IMG/VR virus record: IMGVR_UViG_3300009419_000011
Location: 1 to 64,000 of that record
Length of the DNA: 64,000 nt
Strand: one strand, 5' to 3'
Source of the DNA: a virus
A model generated the notes under the pieces. It was not told where the DNA came from. It did not search any database and saw only the letters and a program-made list of their open reading frames with translations. The position numbers were made by a program, and so were the translations under genes. Below, piece after piece: positions 42,392 through 50,568 of this stretch; position 1 is the stretch's first letter; each line of letters begins with the position of its first letter.

Positions 42392-42661
42392 TTATTTATT
42401 TGAATTATCAAATATTCGTTTCTGCTCAGTGTACCATTCATTCCAACCTTCTACCTTTAAACTGCATTGATAATAAAGTCCGTAATTCTCTACTACAGTT
42501 TTTAGCAAATCTGTTATAGCAGGCTTTGATGGGTCTGCTTTTTGTAAAGCCTGACACTTTTCTAAAAGTTCTTTAGGTGCTTCAGGCCATTTTTGTTTTA
42601 CGGGTACCGCAGTGGAACACGCTGACAGAAAAAATACAAGTGCTAAAATACCGTATTTCAT
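42392..42661 (-). CDS. Small lipoprotein, candidate outer-membrane spanin
   Basis: 89 residues. Signal peptide with lipobox LSAC at about 12-15. The mature part has one further Cys pair (EKCQALQ and YQCSLKV). It lies directly after a gene with a transmembrane segment and a periplasmic coiled coil, the usual inner/outer spanin order. Two-component spanins disrupt the outer membrane after holin and endolysin action. The call rests on architecture. Confidence 0.55.
   Translation of the reverse strand: MKYGILALVFFLSACSTAVPVKQKWPEAPKELLEKCQALQKADPSKPAITDLLKTVVENYGLYYQCSLKVEGWNEWYTEQKRIFDNSNK
42393..42400 (-). promoter_or_regulatory. Possible late promoter AATAAATA
   Basis: Matches NATAAATA on the - strand, overlapping the stop of the lipoprotein gene and 28 bases before the ATG at 42364. 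The TAA is part of the stop codon, so chance is possible. Confidence 0.35.
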
Positions 42662-43137
42662 TTCTTAGCTCCTTCTGCGGCTTTATTCATTTCAGTAGCA
42701 GCATTGTGTAACTCGATAATTTCTTTTGGAACTGGACAAGTTTCGATATATTTGACAATTTCTTCTTTCTTGATAATTTCTTTATCAATGTATTTTGTAA
42801 TATATTCAGTCTTGCCTTTGACAAACTCTTTCTGTTTTACAATCTTTTCTTGTATAATAGTATTTGTCTGTTTACTTTCTTGTTCGGCTATTACTAACTT
42901 AGCTTCTAATTCTTTTACTCGTGCTTCCCACTTTGCTTCATTGGCAATTACTCCTTGGAAGTAAACGCCCACTAACAAAGCTAAAATACCGCCAACCTGT
43001 AAAGGCAAGCGGTATGTAGAAACAAACGGAATAAACTTGAGAACAAATGATGCCAACACTGCTAGCACGCCTGCTATTAATACTAATGCCCAAAACCAAT
43101 CAGGTAACAGGCCCAGCATCCAAGTTAATTGCCACAT
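42658..43137 (-). CDS. Membrane-anchored coiled-coil protein, candidate inner-membrane spanin
   Basis: 159 residues. Two hydrophobic segments (about 13-36 and 46-64, LQVGGILALLVGVYF), then a long charged coiled coil (about 68-135, with KEIIKKEEIVKYI) in the periplasm. It overlaps the lipoprotein by 4 bases and follows the endolysin by 1 base. Two transmembrane helices are one more than a typical Rz, so the assignment is tentative. Confidence 0.5.
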   Translation of the reverse strand: MWQLTWMLGLLPDWFWALVLIAGVLAVLASFVLKFIPFVSTYRLPLQVGGILALLVGVYFQGVIANEAKWEARVKELEAKLVIAEQESKQTNTIIQEKIVKQKEFVKGKTEYITKYIDKEIIKKEEIVKYIETCPVPKEIIELHNAATEMNKAAEGAKK

Positions 43138-43138
43138 A

Positions 43139-43765
43139 TTAAGCTCCTAGTACATGTAGGGCGTGATTGTAATGTTTAATGCGATCTTCGAGACCAATAA
43201 AACCGCCGTTGATTTTTTTGGTCATTGTTTTGATATCGCCAGCATCCGCTTCTTTATTCAATCCAGTGCTTTCCCAGAACCAACATGCCGATTGTACAGC
43301 ACCTTCAAATGTTGCTAGGTATTCAGGGACTTCTTCAACTGACATTTCTAAACTGGCTGCAAACCAAGAATAGTTTTCTTTACCAGTTAACTGAATCAAC
43401 CCACGACCGCAGTAACGGAATCCGTCACCGCTTGCTTCGTCGCCGTTACCCATACGATTAGCATACACTCTATTAGCAATTGCTTCTTGCTTGTTTGCAT
43501 ACCGTGCAGCTAATTCATCTGAAGGAAAATATTTAGGAAATACTTTTCTTAGAGTCACTGCACGATAGTTTAAGTTTTCTTTTAATGCTCTGAAGCCGCC
43601 GCTTTCATGAGCACATTGAGCAACAAACGCTGCTACACGCTCCGGTGTGTTGATCTGATACTCTGGCAAAATTGCACACAATGCATCATACCATTGATCC
43701 ACATACGGATTACCGTGAATCATTTCTGCTAGATGTTCTTTTTTAAAATCAAATGTAAAGCTCAT
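43139..43765 (-). CDS. GH19-like endolysin
   Basis: 208 residues, a single chitinase-19/lysozyme-like domain. Catalytic Glu in AHESGGFRA (E54), then GRGLIQLTGKENY and TKKINGG, all typical of GH19 phage lysins that cut peptidoglycan. No signal peptide, so it needs a holin, and a holin-like gene lies downstream. It starts the lysis operon (endolysin, spanin pair, DUF4337, holin). Confidence 0.88.
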   Translation of the reverse strand: MSFTFDFKKEHLAEMIHGNPYVDQWYDALCAILPEYQINTPERVAAFVAQCAHESGGFRALKENLNYRAVTLRKVFPKYFPSDELAARYANKQEAIANRVYANRMGNGDEASGDGFRYCGRGLIQLTGKENYSWFAASLEMSVEEVPEYLATFEGAVQSACWFWESTGLNKEADAGDIKTMTKKINGGFIGLEDRIKHYNHALHVLGA

Positions 43766-43767
43766 TA

Positions 43768-43815
43768 TTACCTCTTATGTTTTCCGCCGCATTTTGGGCA
43801 TTCTTCTTGATCCAT
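43768..43815 (-). CDS. Candidate 15-residue zinc-ribbon mini-gene
   Basis: MDQEECPKCGGKHKR, with CxxC. Its ATG overlaps the stop of the 43815 gene (TAATG), so coupled translation is likely, and its stop lies just before the endolysin start. Very short, so it might be chance. Confidence 0.35.
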   Translation of the reverse strand: MDQEECPKCGGKHKR

Positions 43816-44561
43816 TACCATCGTTCCTTTTTAAAAACTAATGCAGTGTCTCCATTACGAACTAAAAATTTATCATTAATTTTATGTATTTCGTAAGGAC
43901 CTAAATATTTTTCTAAGAAATTAACCTGGCTTTGACTAGCTTCGTCTAACTGAATAGCACCTTGTAAGCTATCTTGTATTTCTTGATACGGACCCATTGC
44001 TAATAGTTCTAAATTAACAGATCCTGAAAACGGCTTAGAAATAGTAACGCTGTGATTCTCGTCAATTTTTACAGAATCAAACGGAGTTTTATCAAAGAAT
44101 TCTTTAATAGCGTCTCCTTTAATTTCTAGCATTTTATTTCTGTAATCTTCTTCAGACAACGGAATGTCTTCTTGGATTGCCTGTTCGCTAAATGCTCTGC
44201 TTTTTCCGCCTTTATGATATCGGTATCTCCAATCAACACTGTCGACTAGTTGTCCAACACCACTTAACAAATCTCTAATTTGTCCAGGCAAATGTTTAGT
44301 TCTTTGTATTTCTACAAACACTTGATATTTGCCATCCTTTTCTTCTCCGCTGCTCATGTCAGCATCCAGTACAAAAGGATAACCCTTTTCAATAAATTCC
44401 ATTAAATCGATAGCAGGATGCTTATCGTTAACTTTGAATCCTAAAACTAACACATCGGAGTCTTGTCCCATTTTGCTAGTATATTGATCAATAGTAAAAG
44501 TTGTATCTACAAATCCTTGCAGATCACCTCTTCTAAGACCTTCAAACAACCGGTGCTTCAT
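43815..44561 (-). CDS. Unknown phage protein, 248 residues
   Basis: Start at the ATG at 44561 (MKHRLFEGLRRGDL) because GGAGGAG lies 7 bases upstream; a longer reading to 44612 lies inside the neighbouring gene. Not recognised. Alpha/beta sequence with VLVLGFKVNDKHPAIDLM and FVLDADMSSGEEKDG in the first half and a compact C-terminal domain from about 165. It follows the late promoter at 45120, next to the lysis operon, so late expression and a virion role are plausible. Confidence 0.65.
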   Translation of the reverse strand: MKHRLFEGLRRGDLQGFVDTTFTIDQYTSKMGQDSDVLVLGFKVNDKHPAIDLMEFIEKGYPFVLDADMSSGEEKDGKYQVFVEIQRTKHLPGQIRDLLSGVGQLVDSVDWRYRYHKGGKSRAFSEQAIQEDIPLSEEDYRNKMLEIKGDAIKEFFDKTPFDSVKIDENHSVTISKPFSGSVNLELLAMGPYQEIQDSLQGAIQLDEASQSQVNFLEKYLGPYEIHKINDKFLVRNGDTALVFKKERW

Positions 44562-45102
44562 TAGGTGCTCCTCCTGCAACTTCGCCGCCTGCCGCGGCTT
44601 CTTCCCCACCACCAGCTACAGCCGCTTGATTCGCTTGCTGCAACTGTTCGTATTTTAGAGAATCTGCTAACGCACTATTCTCTTTATCTTCATGTCCTTG
44701 GAAGATATCCTGCATTAATTTTTTAGGAATAGTAATAGTCACAATCCAAACAGGATGTGCATCTAGTTTTCCTTTTTTAGTATTAGGTCTAAAATCATCT
44801 GGACTGTATACTTTTCTAGGAACAAGCAGATTGTCTTTCTGATAGGTGATTTTACAACCGTAGTCTAACAATCTTTCTCCGCCACTAGGATCGGGCATCT
44901 CTTCACGAGGCCACATAAACTTGCAGGTAACCGAATACCTGTTTACAGTAGGACCTTCGATTAGTTCACCGTCTTCCCAGTTTTTAAACACATAGATATC
45001 TAACTCGTCGATTACACGTTCAAAGTCTTTTAGGATTTGAAACGCAGTGTCGTTAGAGCTTAGAGTCTGTACGTTTTTAATAATATCTACAATATCGTGC
45101 AT
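44542..45102 (-). CDS. Unknown phage protein with Ala/Gly tail, 186 residues
   Basis: Not recognised. Residues 1-150 are globular (VTCKFMWPREEMPDP, then WIVTITIPKKLMQDIF), and the last 35 are a low-complexity Ala/Gly/Glu tail. First gene after a T4-type late promoter. It overlaps the next gene's start by 20 bases. Confidence 0.65.
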   Translation of the reverse strand: MHDIVDIIKNVQTLSSNDTAFQILKDFERVIDELDIYVFKNWEDGELIEGPTVNRYSVTCKFMWPREEMPDPSGGERLLDYGCKITYQKDNLLVPRKVYSPDDFRPNTKKGKLDAHPVWIVTITIPKKLMQDIFQGHEDKENSALADSLKYEQLQQANQAAVAGGGEEAAAGGEVAGGAPNEAPVV

Positions 45103-45119
45103 AGGGGTTCTCTTTGTAA

Positions 45120-45127
45120 TATTTATA
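45120..45127 (-). promoter_or_regulatory. T4-type late promoter TATAAATA
   Basis: Exact match on the - strand, 17 bases before the ATG at 45102, in the intergenic gap with divergent phoH. It would drive the virion-like genes and perhaps the lysis genes below. An imperfect inverted repeat (GGGTTCT and AGAACCC) flanks it. Confidence 0.75.
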
Positions 45128-45210
45128 CGATTCGAAAGAACCCTATTTGATTAGCTTTTTTATACTCTTGAGTAAATATCTGTGCAGGTCGCTCACAAAG
45201 GAGGCATAAT

Positions 45211-45951
45211 TTGTCTAGAGCAAAACGTAAGGAAAGAGTAATGGCTCGTCCTGAACAAGGTCAAAATCTGATTCAAATGAATCAATATCTGCGTAAGAAA
45301 ACACAGGTCAATATAGTTCCGCGAAATTTATCGCAGGAAACATACTTAGAACTGCTGAAAAATCCTCGAAAATACATCATTTTTGCTATCGGTCCAGCCG
45401 GCACGGGTAAAACTATGCTAGCCGTTCAAATGGCTATTAAGTTGTTTAAAGAAGGTGCAATCAGTAAAATCATTGTAACCAGACCTGCGGTTAGCGTGGA
45501 TGAGGAACACGGTTTCTTACCGGGTGATTTGAATGCTAAGATGGCACCTTGGACAAGGCCCATTTTCGATGTATTTGAGGAGTATTACCATCCAAAAGAA
45601 ATAGCAGAAATGCTAGAGGATGGAGCGATTGAAATATCGCCGTTAGCTTATATGCGAGGCAGAACCTTTAAGAACGCCTTTGTCATTGCTGACGAAATGC
45701 AAAACGCCACACCGTCACAGATGAAAATGTTATTAACTAGATTAGGCGACAACAGTCGCATGGTAGTCACAGGAGATTTGAATCAAGCGGACCGTCCTAG
45801 AGAGAACGGCTTGCTAGAATTTTGCAGTTTATACGCCCAAGGAGGTGAGTATCGTATGATTGCGATGGCAAGGTTTGAGACAAAAGACGTTGAGCGTCAC
45901 CCTGTAGTTCGAGAAGTATTAAAGATCTATAAGGAATCAGATAACGAATAA
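45211..45951 (+). CDS. phoH: PhoH-family ATPase
   Basis: 246 residues. Walker A GPAGTGKT, the PhoH VTRPAVSVDEEHGFLPG segment, Walker B VIADEMQNA and MVVTGDLNQAD, all standard for PhoH-like proteins. Such genes are common in marine and freshwater phages and may act on RNA, though their role is unsettled. The TTG at 45211 is taken as start because AAAGGAGG is 6 bases upstream; the ATG at 45241 is the alternative. It is the only + gene between 9.9 and 64 kb. A strong terminator follows. Confidence 0.92.
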   Translation: MSRAKRKERVMARPEQGQNLIQMNQYLRKKTQVNIVPRNLSQETYLELLKNPRKYIIFAIGPAGTGKTMLAVQMAIKLFKEGAISKIIVTRPAVSVDEEHGFLPGDLNAKMAPWTRPIFDVFEEYYHPKEIAEMLEDGAIEISPLAYMRGRTFKNAFVIADEMQNATPSQMKMLLTRLGDNSRMVVTGDLNQADRPRENGLLEFCSLYAQGGEYRMIAMARFETKDVERHPVVREVLKIYKESDNE

Positions 45952-45981
45952 ACACCACATTCGCTAAACATAAATCGTACG

Positions 45982-46030
45982 ATCAGGTAGTGTAACCGTT
46001 TATCCGGCCTGCACACTACCTGATTTCTTT
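45982..46030. terminator. Terminator hairpin between phoH and the gp44-like gene
   Basis: Arms ATCAGGTAGTGT (45982-45993) and ACACTACCTGAT (46013-46024), a perfect 12-bp stem with a 19-base loop, followed by TTCTTT on the + strand. It mainly ends phoH; the - side lacks a clean T-run. Confidence 0.75.
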
Positions 46031-46952
46031 ATTGTATTCTAGCTAATTTAATTATAGTTGCTGCCAGATTAATCTCTGGATCTGCAATAATAGTGTGGTC
46101 GACTAGTCCTTGTTTAATAATAAGGATGGCAGCATCTTTAGTATCTTCGTCAGTGCTAAACAAATCTAAGTTATCGTAAAGCCATCTAAAGATCTCATCA
46201 ATCTCTTCAGGCCTTGCTTTACTACATACTAGTGTCCTTGCTTCTTTGAACTTTTTCTTTTTAAAGAGATCAACCATATCAATCTTCCAATCCGATGTAG
46301 TGGAAGTTTCTGATGTTGGCTTAACCAATTGTCCGCCTTGCACATGCTGTTGTACAGTATTAATACATTTACGCAAGTCTGGATAAGTGGCTTTGACAAA
46401 AGTATCAAGATCGTCTAACTCAAATTCGATATTCTCTTCTACCAGGATGACCGCAACTCGTCCGGTGAACTCAGTTTGATCAACTCTGTCGATGTGGAAT
46501 CCTTGACATCTACTGTGGATAGCAGGGATAATACGAGCAGGATAATTGCAAGTAAGTATGAAACGAGCGGTCGAAGCAAACTGCTCCATGACTCCACGGA
46601 GGGCAGCTTGTGCATTAGGTGTAAGATAATCTGCTTCATCAAGTAATACAACTTTAAAAGGTCCAAAAGGAATCATCGAAACAAAGTTTGTAATTTTGTC
46701 TCGAACATCTTCAACTGAGTTAGTACGACTAGCGTTGATCTCTAACACATCAAATTCTTCAATGCCTAACTCATTGATTAATAGTTTAGCCATTGTGGTC
46801 TTGCCAATGCCAGCAGTACCACTGAGTAATAGATGAGGGATACTTTTGTCTTTAATCCAAGTATTGACCTGCCGGCGTTGTTGTGCATCTTTGAATACAT
46901 AACCGTCAACAGTTTTCGGCCTATATTTTTCTACCCAGAGTTCTTTGCTCAT
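46029..46952 (-). CDS. 44: Clamp-loader large subunit (T4 gp44-like, RFC AAA+)
   Basis: 307 residues, near T4 gp44 (319). N-terminal WVEKYRPKTVDGYVF is the RFC box, Walker A GTAGIGKTT, Walker B VVLLDEADYL, and SRCQGF is the SRC arginine-finger motif. With gp62 it loads the gp45 clamp on DNA; no gp62 gene is identified in this window. It overlaps the upstream gene by 4 bases (ATGA). Confidence 0.93.
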   Translation of the reverse strand: MSKELWVEKYRPKTVDGYVFKDAQQRRQVNTWIKDKSIPHLLLSGTAGIGKTTMAKLLINELGIEEFDVLEINASRTNSVEDVRDKITNFVSMIPFGPFKVVLLDEADYLTPNAQAALRGVMEQFASTARFILTCNYPARIIPAIHSRCQGFHIDRVDQTEFTGRVAVILVEENIEFELDDLDTFVKATYPDLRKCINTVQQHVQGGQLVKPTSETSTTSDWKIDMVDLFKKKKFKEARTLVCSKARPEEIDEIFRWLYDNLDLFSTDEDTKDAAILIIKQGLVDHTIIADPEINLAATIIKLARIQ

Positions 46953-47359
46953 GATTTCAATGTTTCCATAGTGATAATTTTGTCAATTTCTTTGCCGAAG
47001 TCTGCATCGTTATTAATAACATAGAGACCGTTTGAACTGCGATCTGTCTTTTTATCATAGCGGCGTGTCTCTATAACTCTACCACCGTTGGCATTATAAA
47101 CAGTAAACTGAATTGCACGTTCTGGCTGATCAATACTTGGAGGACCTACACTTATTAAGGAACCGGATAGTCGATTTATTTTATTTGCCGATTCACGTTC
47201 TTGATTCTGACGTTTCTCATCTTCCCATACTTCGCGACTTATTTTTGCAAACCAGCGTTTAATAAACCCTGGTCGCTTAACTTTCTTTTTTTGTATTGCA
47301 GATTCAATTCTGTAGTCTACAGTTGACTCTTCTGCCGCGTATACTTGACCGTAACTCAT
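46949..47359 (-). CDS. Unknown phage protein, 136 residues
   Basis: Not recognised. Basic helix near residues 25-45 (VKRPGFIKRWFAKISREVW), then a beta domain (IQFTVYNANGGRVIETRRYD). It overlaps both neighbours by 4 bases. Possibly a partner of the clamp loader by position only. Confidence 0.6.
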   Translation of the reverse strand: MSYGQVYAAEESTVDYRIESAIQKKKVKRPGFIKRWFAKISREVWEDEKRQNQERESANKINRLSGSLISVGPPSIDQPERAIQFTVYNANGGRVIETRRYDKKTDRSSNGLYVINNDADFGKEIDKIITMETLKS

Positions 47360-47796
47360 TTGTATTCCTTATCTAAATTTACACTGGTTAGTCCAGCAAT
47401 GATTTGGAAGTTATCCCACGCTTTCTTAGCGACTGGATTTGACTCCAGTTCACTACTTGGCAGAACTGCTTCTAGCCAAATTTCAGGACGGCGTGTAGGA
47501 TGAGCTCCAAACTTACGGGGCTGATGGAACTTGCCGGATTCCCACAGCTCAATGGACACACTGCGAAACTGATCTTCATCAGTGTAGCCTGCCCATTCTG
47601 GGGCACTGCGACTGAATCCGCTAAATGAACTCATGTTCGGACCGCCACCGCCGTAACCATTCCAAATGCCTTGCCACTGGGCGTCATCATGCGGATCAAA
47701 ATCAGTACGAGCAATAATGATTAAGACATCGTCAATGTCCACAACACCATCTACAATATCGCGAACGCATCGGCTATAACTCAGACCAATTTTCAT
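47356..47796 (-). CDS. Unknown phage protein, 146 residues
   Basis: Not recognised. MKIGLSYSRCVRDIVDG at the start, a Gly/Ser/Trp-rich middle (GIWNGYGGGGPNMSSFS), then RPEIWLEAVLPSSE. No clear enzyme motif. Overlaps the small genes on both sides by 3-4 bases. Confidence 0.6.
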   Translation of the reverse strand: MKIGLSYSRCVRDIVDGVVDIDDVLIIIARTDFDPHDDAQWQGIWNGYGGGGPNMSSFSGFSRSAPEWAGYTDEDQFRSVSIELWESGKFHQPRKFGAHPTRRPEIWLEAVLPSSELESNPVAKKAWDNFQIIAGLTSVNLDKEYK

Positions 47797-47945
47797 TTCT
47801 TTTCTCTCAGTAGTTCTTGTTTCATTCTATCACGCCAGCGAATTGCGTCTTCTTCGTAATCGAAGTGCGGACTTAATTCGTGATCCTCGTCCAGGTCGTC
47901 GACCCACACATAAACTTCTTTATAGTCGTCACAGAGTAATTTCAT
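47793..47945 (-). CDS. Small acidic protein, 50 residues, unknown
   Basis: MKLLCDDYKEVYVWVDDLDE and on to MKQELLREKK. The start overlaps the 47942 gene (ATGA) and the stop overlaps the 47356 gene (ATGA), so it fits a coupled chain exactly. It fills a gap that would otherwise be empty. Function unknown. Confidence 0.65.
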   Translation of the reverse strand: MKLLCDDYKEVYVWVDDLDEDHELSPHFDYEEDAIRWRDRMKQELLREKK

Positions 47946-48403
47946 TCTTCAAACCTTGCTTTACGTTTGGCTTCGTGTTCTTCAAAATGTTTATCACATA
48001 CATTTTTAATCCAACCGGATGTTTGTTTAGTAGCAGGTGAACCGCAATCTTCACAAGCTCTTTCTGCCCAGCTCTCTGCCATCCTTACCATTCCGCTGAT
48101 TTCATCGTCTCCACCATCGTAGTAGAAACGTAGTCCGCCAAATTTTTCTTTAATTTGACGAACTACAACTTGTGCTACTTCGTCTGGAATAGTGTGATTA
48201 TACGGATTGTCTTCTAGCAATTGAGCACGAGTCTTATTCTTCCAATCGATATGACCCTGAATATTAACACACAATGCTTCAAGAATGGGCCACCAGCCTT
48301 CACCACAGCAAAAACCTCCGTAGCCCTCTTCGAACATTTTTGGAAAGCGAGTTTCCATTTGTTCAGCAAACACCTCATACGGTTCTAGTTCATCATCACC
48401 CAT
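47942..48403 (-). CDS. Unknown protein with C-terminal Cys-rich site, 153 residues
   Basis: Start at the ATG at 48403 (MGDDELEPYEVF), after the stop of the phosphoesterase gene; an earlier start at 48433 would add ten residues read through that gene. The segment FGGLRFYYDGGDDE is followed by CEDCGSPA and later VCDKHFEEHE, a likely zinc ribbon. The N-terminal half has GYGGFCCGEGWWPIL. Function unknown. Confidence 0.65.
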   Translation of the reverse strand: MGDDELEPYEVFAEQMETRFPKMFEEGYGGFCCGEGWWPILEALCVNIQGHIDWKNKTRAQLLEDNPYNHTIPDEVAQVVVRQIKEKFGGLRFYYDGGDDEISGMVRMAESWAERACEDCGSPATKQTSGWIKNVCDKHFEEHEAKRKARFEE

Positions 48404-48404
48404 T

Positions 48405-49253
48405 TTACACCTCAAAAATAAAGTTATCGTCAAATTCTACTTCACCTGGATAACCTCTAGGGTTGCAGACAACTCTAGTATCCCCTACCATATAGTCAAA
48501 CTGTTGATGCATGTGACCATGAGTCCAAGCCTTAATCCTAGGATGATCTAGAATAAACTCACTCAGATTGCTGGCATATCCACCGTTCATCAATGTGTCA
48601 TCTTTGTACCGATCTCCTATGCTGAGAAACGTAGGAGCATGGTGAGTACATACAACTACTTTAGCATCTTGAGGCAGGCCTTGTACAACAGTTTGAATGT
48701 ACTGCTTGGTCTTAATATGCTCAACCACAGCTCGCTTGGGTAAGAACTTTCTAAAGTTCTCATTAGCAATACGAATGACTTTAAAGTCGTTCATCATATG
48801 CTCAATATGATACAGAGTAAGAGCATCGTGATTGTTCATGTCAGTCCAAAGTGTACCGCCTATGAAATAAACACCGTCAATTTCTTTAGTGTTATTATCC
48901 AACAGATGCACATTGGTCAGACCCATTTTCGTAAATTCATCTCTCAAATATTTTGCACTTCGATCGAATTTACCGTGATAGTGTTCGTGATTACCCATCA
49001 CATAGATAACATGCGGGAATTGAAAACTAACACGCTTAAAGAAATCTCGGAATCTTTGTGCTTTGCCTGCTTGACGCTTAAGATCTTCTAATGCACCGGG
49101 ACTCCAGGGATCAAACTGAGCCGCAGGATGGTCATGAAGATCTTGTGCTGTACAAATGTCGCCAGACAGCACCAAAACGTCCGCACCATTTTGGTTCTGG
49201 AGGTTCAGATCATGAAACTCTAAGTGGAGATCTGATGCTAATTGGATTTTCAT
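48405..49253 (-). CDS. Calcineurin-like metallophosphoesterase
   Basis: 282 residues. The metallophosphoesterase motifs are in order: SDLHLEFHD (D8, H10), LSGDICT, VMGNHEHYHG, CTHHAPT and WTHGHMHQQ. Two metal ions are expected. Substrates of this family include nucleotides, cyclic nucleotides, DNA and phosphoproteins, so the phage substrate is unknown. It overlaps the nucleotidyltransferase upstream by 4 bases. Confidence 0.9.
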   Translation of the reverse strand: MKIQLASDLHLEFHDLNLQNQNGADVLVLSGDICTAQDLHDHPAAQFDPWSPGALEDLKRQAGKAQRFRDFFKRVSFQFPHVIYVMGNHEHYHGKFDRSAKYLRDEFTKMGLTNVHLLDNNTKEIDGVYFIGGTLWTDMNNHDALTLYHIEHMMNDFKVIRIANENFRKFLPKRAVVEHIKTKQYIQTVVQGLPQDAKVVVCTHHAPTFLSIGDRYKDDTLMNGGYASNLSEFILDHPRIKAWTHGHMHQQFDYMVGDTRVVCNPRGYPGEVEFDDNFIFEV

Positions 49254-49708
49254 TTTTTGCTTTCTGCTTCTGCCACACGCTTGCGTAGACTGCTGGAACT
49301 AAAACTGTGGTCTCTACCGTTAAAAACTAAGTTAATGCCTCTTTGTAAGCAAATAGCTTTACCAGTAAATTCTTTCTCTTTGTACTCTATACCTAATATT
49401 CTAACATCAATTGGTAAAATGAGCAAGAGATCTTCTAGGTCTTTTTCAGTATTATACACCACAATTTCGTCAACATAGCGAGTTGCAGCCAACTGAATTT
49501 GCCGTTCTACAATGCTTTGTATTGGCTCATTCTTTTCTGGACGATCCCACTTGGCATTGTTTTGTAACCCTGCAATAAGGTAATCGCAGTGATTGCGAGC
49601 TTCACTTAGCATAGCAATATGGCCTGCATGTAGCATATCAAATTGGCTAAAGGTAATGCCAATCTTCATTCCTTGCTTTTTAAGCTCTTGTATTTTGTTG
49701 AAGATCAT
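49250..49708 (-). CDS. Cytidylyltransferase-like nucleotidyltransferase (TagD type)
   Basis: 152 residues. Nucleotide-binding motif FSQFDMLHAGHIAML (about 20-34), a middle RQIQLAATRYVDEIVVY, and a final SSSSLRKRV in place of ISTTxI. This fits glycerol-3-phosphate or sugar-phosphate cytidylyltransferases. It could feed nucleotide-sugar work of the glycosyltransferase pair, but they are far apart. Its ATG overlaps the stop of the small membrane gene upstream (ATGA). Confidence 0.85.
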   Translation of the reverse strand: MIFNKIQELKKQGMKIGITFSQFDMLHAGHIAMLSEARNHCDYLIAGLQNNAKWDRPEKNEPIQSIVERQIQLAATRYVDEIVVYNTEKDLEDLLLILPIDVRILGIEYKEKEFTGKAICLQRGINLVFNGRDHSFSSSSLRKRVAEAESKK

Positions 49709-49878
49709 ACTAGTTCCTCAACAATGCCTAACACTTCTGCCATTATAAAACAAACACCTGCCATTAGCAAATTACCTGTAATCAAACAGCCACCTGCTAC
49801 AATGCGGGTAAAACTTTTTACAAGGCTAACATAAAAATGTCCCTTGCTAGTATCTTTAGGTTGAACTTCAATTTCCAC
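49705..49878 (-). CDS. Small membrane protein, 57 residues (GTG start), unknown
   Basis: Starts with GTG at 49876-49878 (MEIEVQPKDTSKGHFYVSLV). A hydrophobic segment covers about residues 25-47 (IVAGGCLITGNLLMAGV), probably one or two transmembrane helices. The stop overlaps the next ATG (ATGA). AAAGGA lies upstream. Confidence 0.6.
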   Translation of the reverse strand: MEIEVQPKDTSKGHFYVSLVKSFTRIVAGGCLITGNLLMAGVCFIMAEVLGIVEELV

Positions 49879-50020
49879 GTTTAAATAATCCTTTGATTGA
49901 TTGTATTAGATTGTAAAATCTAAAATGATAGTTTGTTAACATAGCGGGACGATGCGGGCACCGTCCTTGATTATAGTCGCAAGTTAATTCAATTTCTTTT
50001 CGACAGATATTACACTGCAT
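49868..50020 (-). CDS. Small Cys-rich protein, 50 residues, unknown
   Basis: MQCNICRKEIELTCDY, then GRCPHRPAM; four Cys and a His fit a zinc ribbon. GGAGGT, a strong Shine-Dalgarno, lies 5 bases before the ATG, within the end of the 50010 gene. It overlaps both neighbours. Function unknown. Confidence 0.6.
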   Translation of the reverse strand: MQCNICRKEIELTCDYNQGRCPHRPAMLTNYHFRFYNLIQSIKGLFKRGN

Positions 50021-50261
50021 TTCCACCTCCAAATTTTAAAGCGAACATAGTAGAATGTTTCTCTCCGTTATTCATAAAATTAAAAACAATTTTCTCTTCG
50101 GCTTGCAAAACAGCCCATTCAAAGTCTAGTCCCATTATAAGTCCTTGATCCTTGCACCATTCTGCAAGTTGTATTGCATGATTACTAGCGTGATAAAGTT
50201 TCATAAAATCAAGTTTTCTATATTGTACTATAGTATCAAATGGTATTTGAATATTAATCAT
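50010..50261 (-). CDS. Unknown phage protein, 83 residues
   Basis: Not recognised. Alpha/beta sequence with AIQLAEWCKDQGLI and FEWAVLQAEEKIVF, ending in FGGGNAV. It overlaps the Cys-rich small gene by 11 bases. Confidence 0.55.
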   Translation of the reverse strand: MINIQIPFDTIVQYRKLDFMKLYHASNHAIQLAEWCKDQGLIMGLDFEWAVLQAEEKIVFNFMNNGEKHSTMFALKFGGGNAV

Positions 50262-50568
50262 CTGGTAACATTAGATCTACAATATCTTCGAAGCCATTCA
50301 GAGATGTCACGTGGTAGTCTTTATCGCCGATCATATAACAACTTGTCCAACTAATCTGATTATTTGAGACCTCGTAAGGTTCCATCATTGCTAATAATAA
50401 CAGTGTTTGTTCTCGTTCTTTGCCTTCCAACGTTCTTTTAGGAGGACCCGTAACTTTACGCAAGAATTCTTTCAACTTCACTGGGTCGTTTATAAGTCCA
50501 GCCATAAATTCTTCATAGTCAATTGGTTGTTTTGAGGATTTCAATGATCCGTTTTTGCTCTTGCTCAT
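50254..50568 (-). CDS. Unknown phage protein, 104 residues
   Basis: Not recognised. Basic N-terminus (MSKSKNGSLKSSK), a helix NDPVKLKEFLRKV, and a C-terminal YHVTSLNGFEDIVDLM. It overlaps the next upstream gene by 50 bases in another frame, more than usual here. Confidence 0.5.
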   Translation of the reverse strand: MSKSKNGSLKSSKQPIDYEEFMAGLINDPVKLKEFLRKVTGPPKRTLEGKEREQTLLLLAMMEPYEVSNNQISWTSCYMIGDKDYHVTSLNGFEDIVDLMLPDD

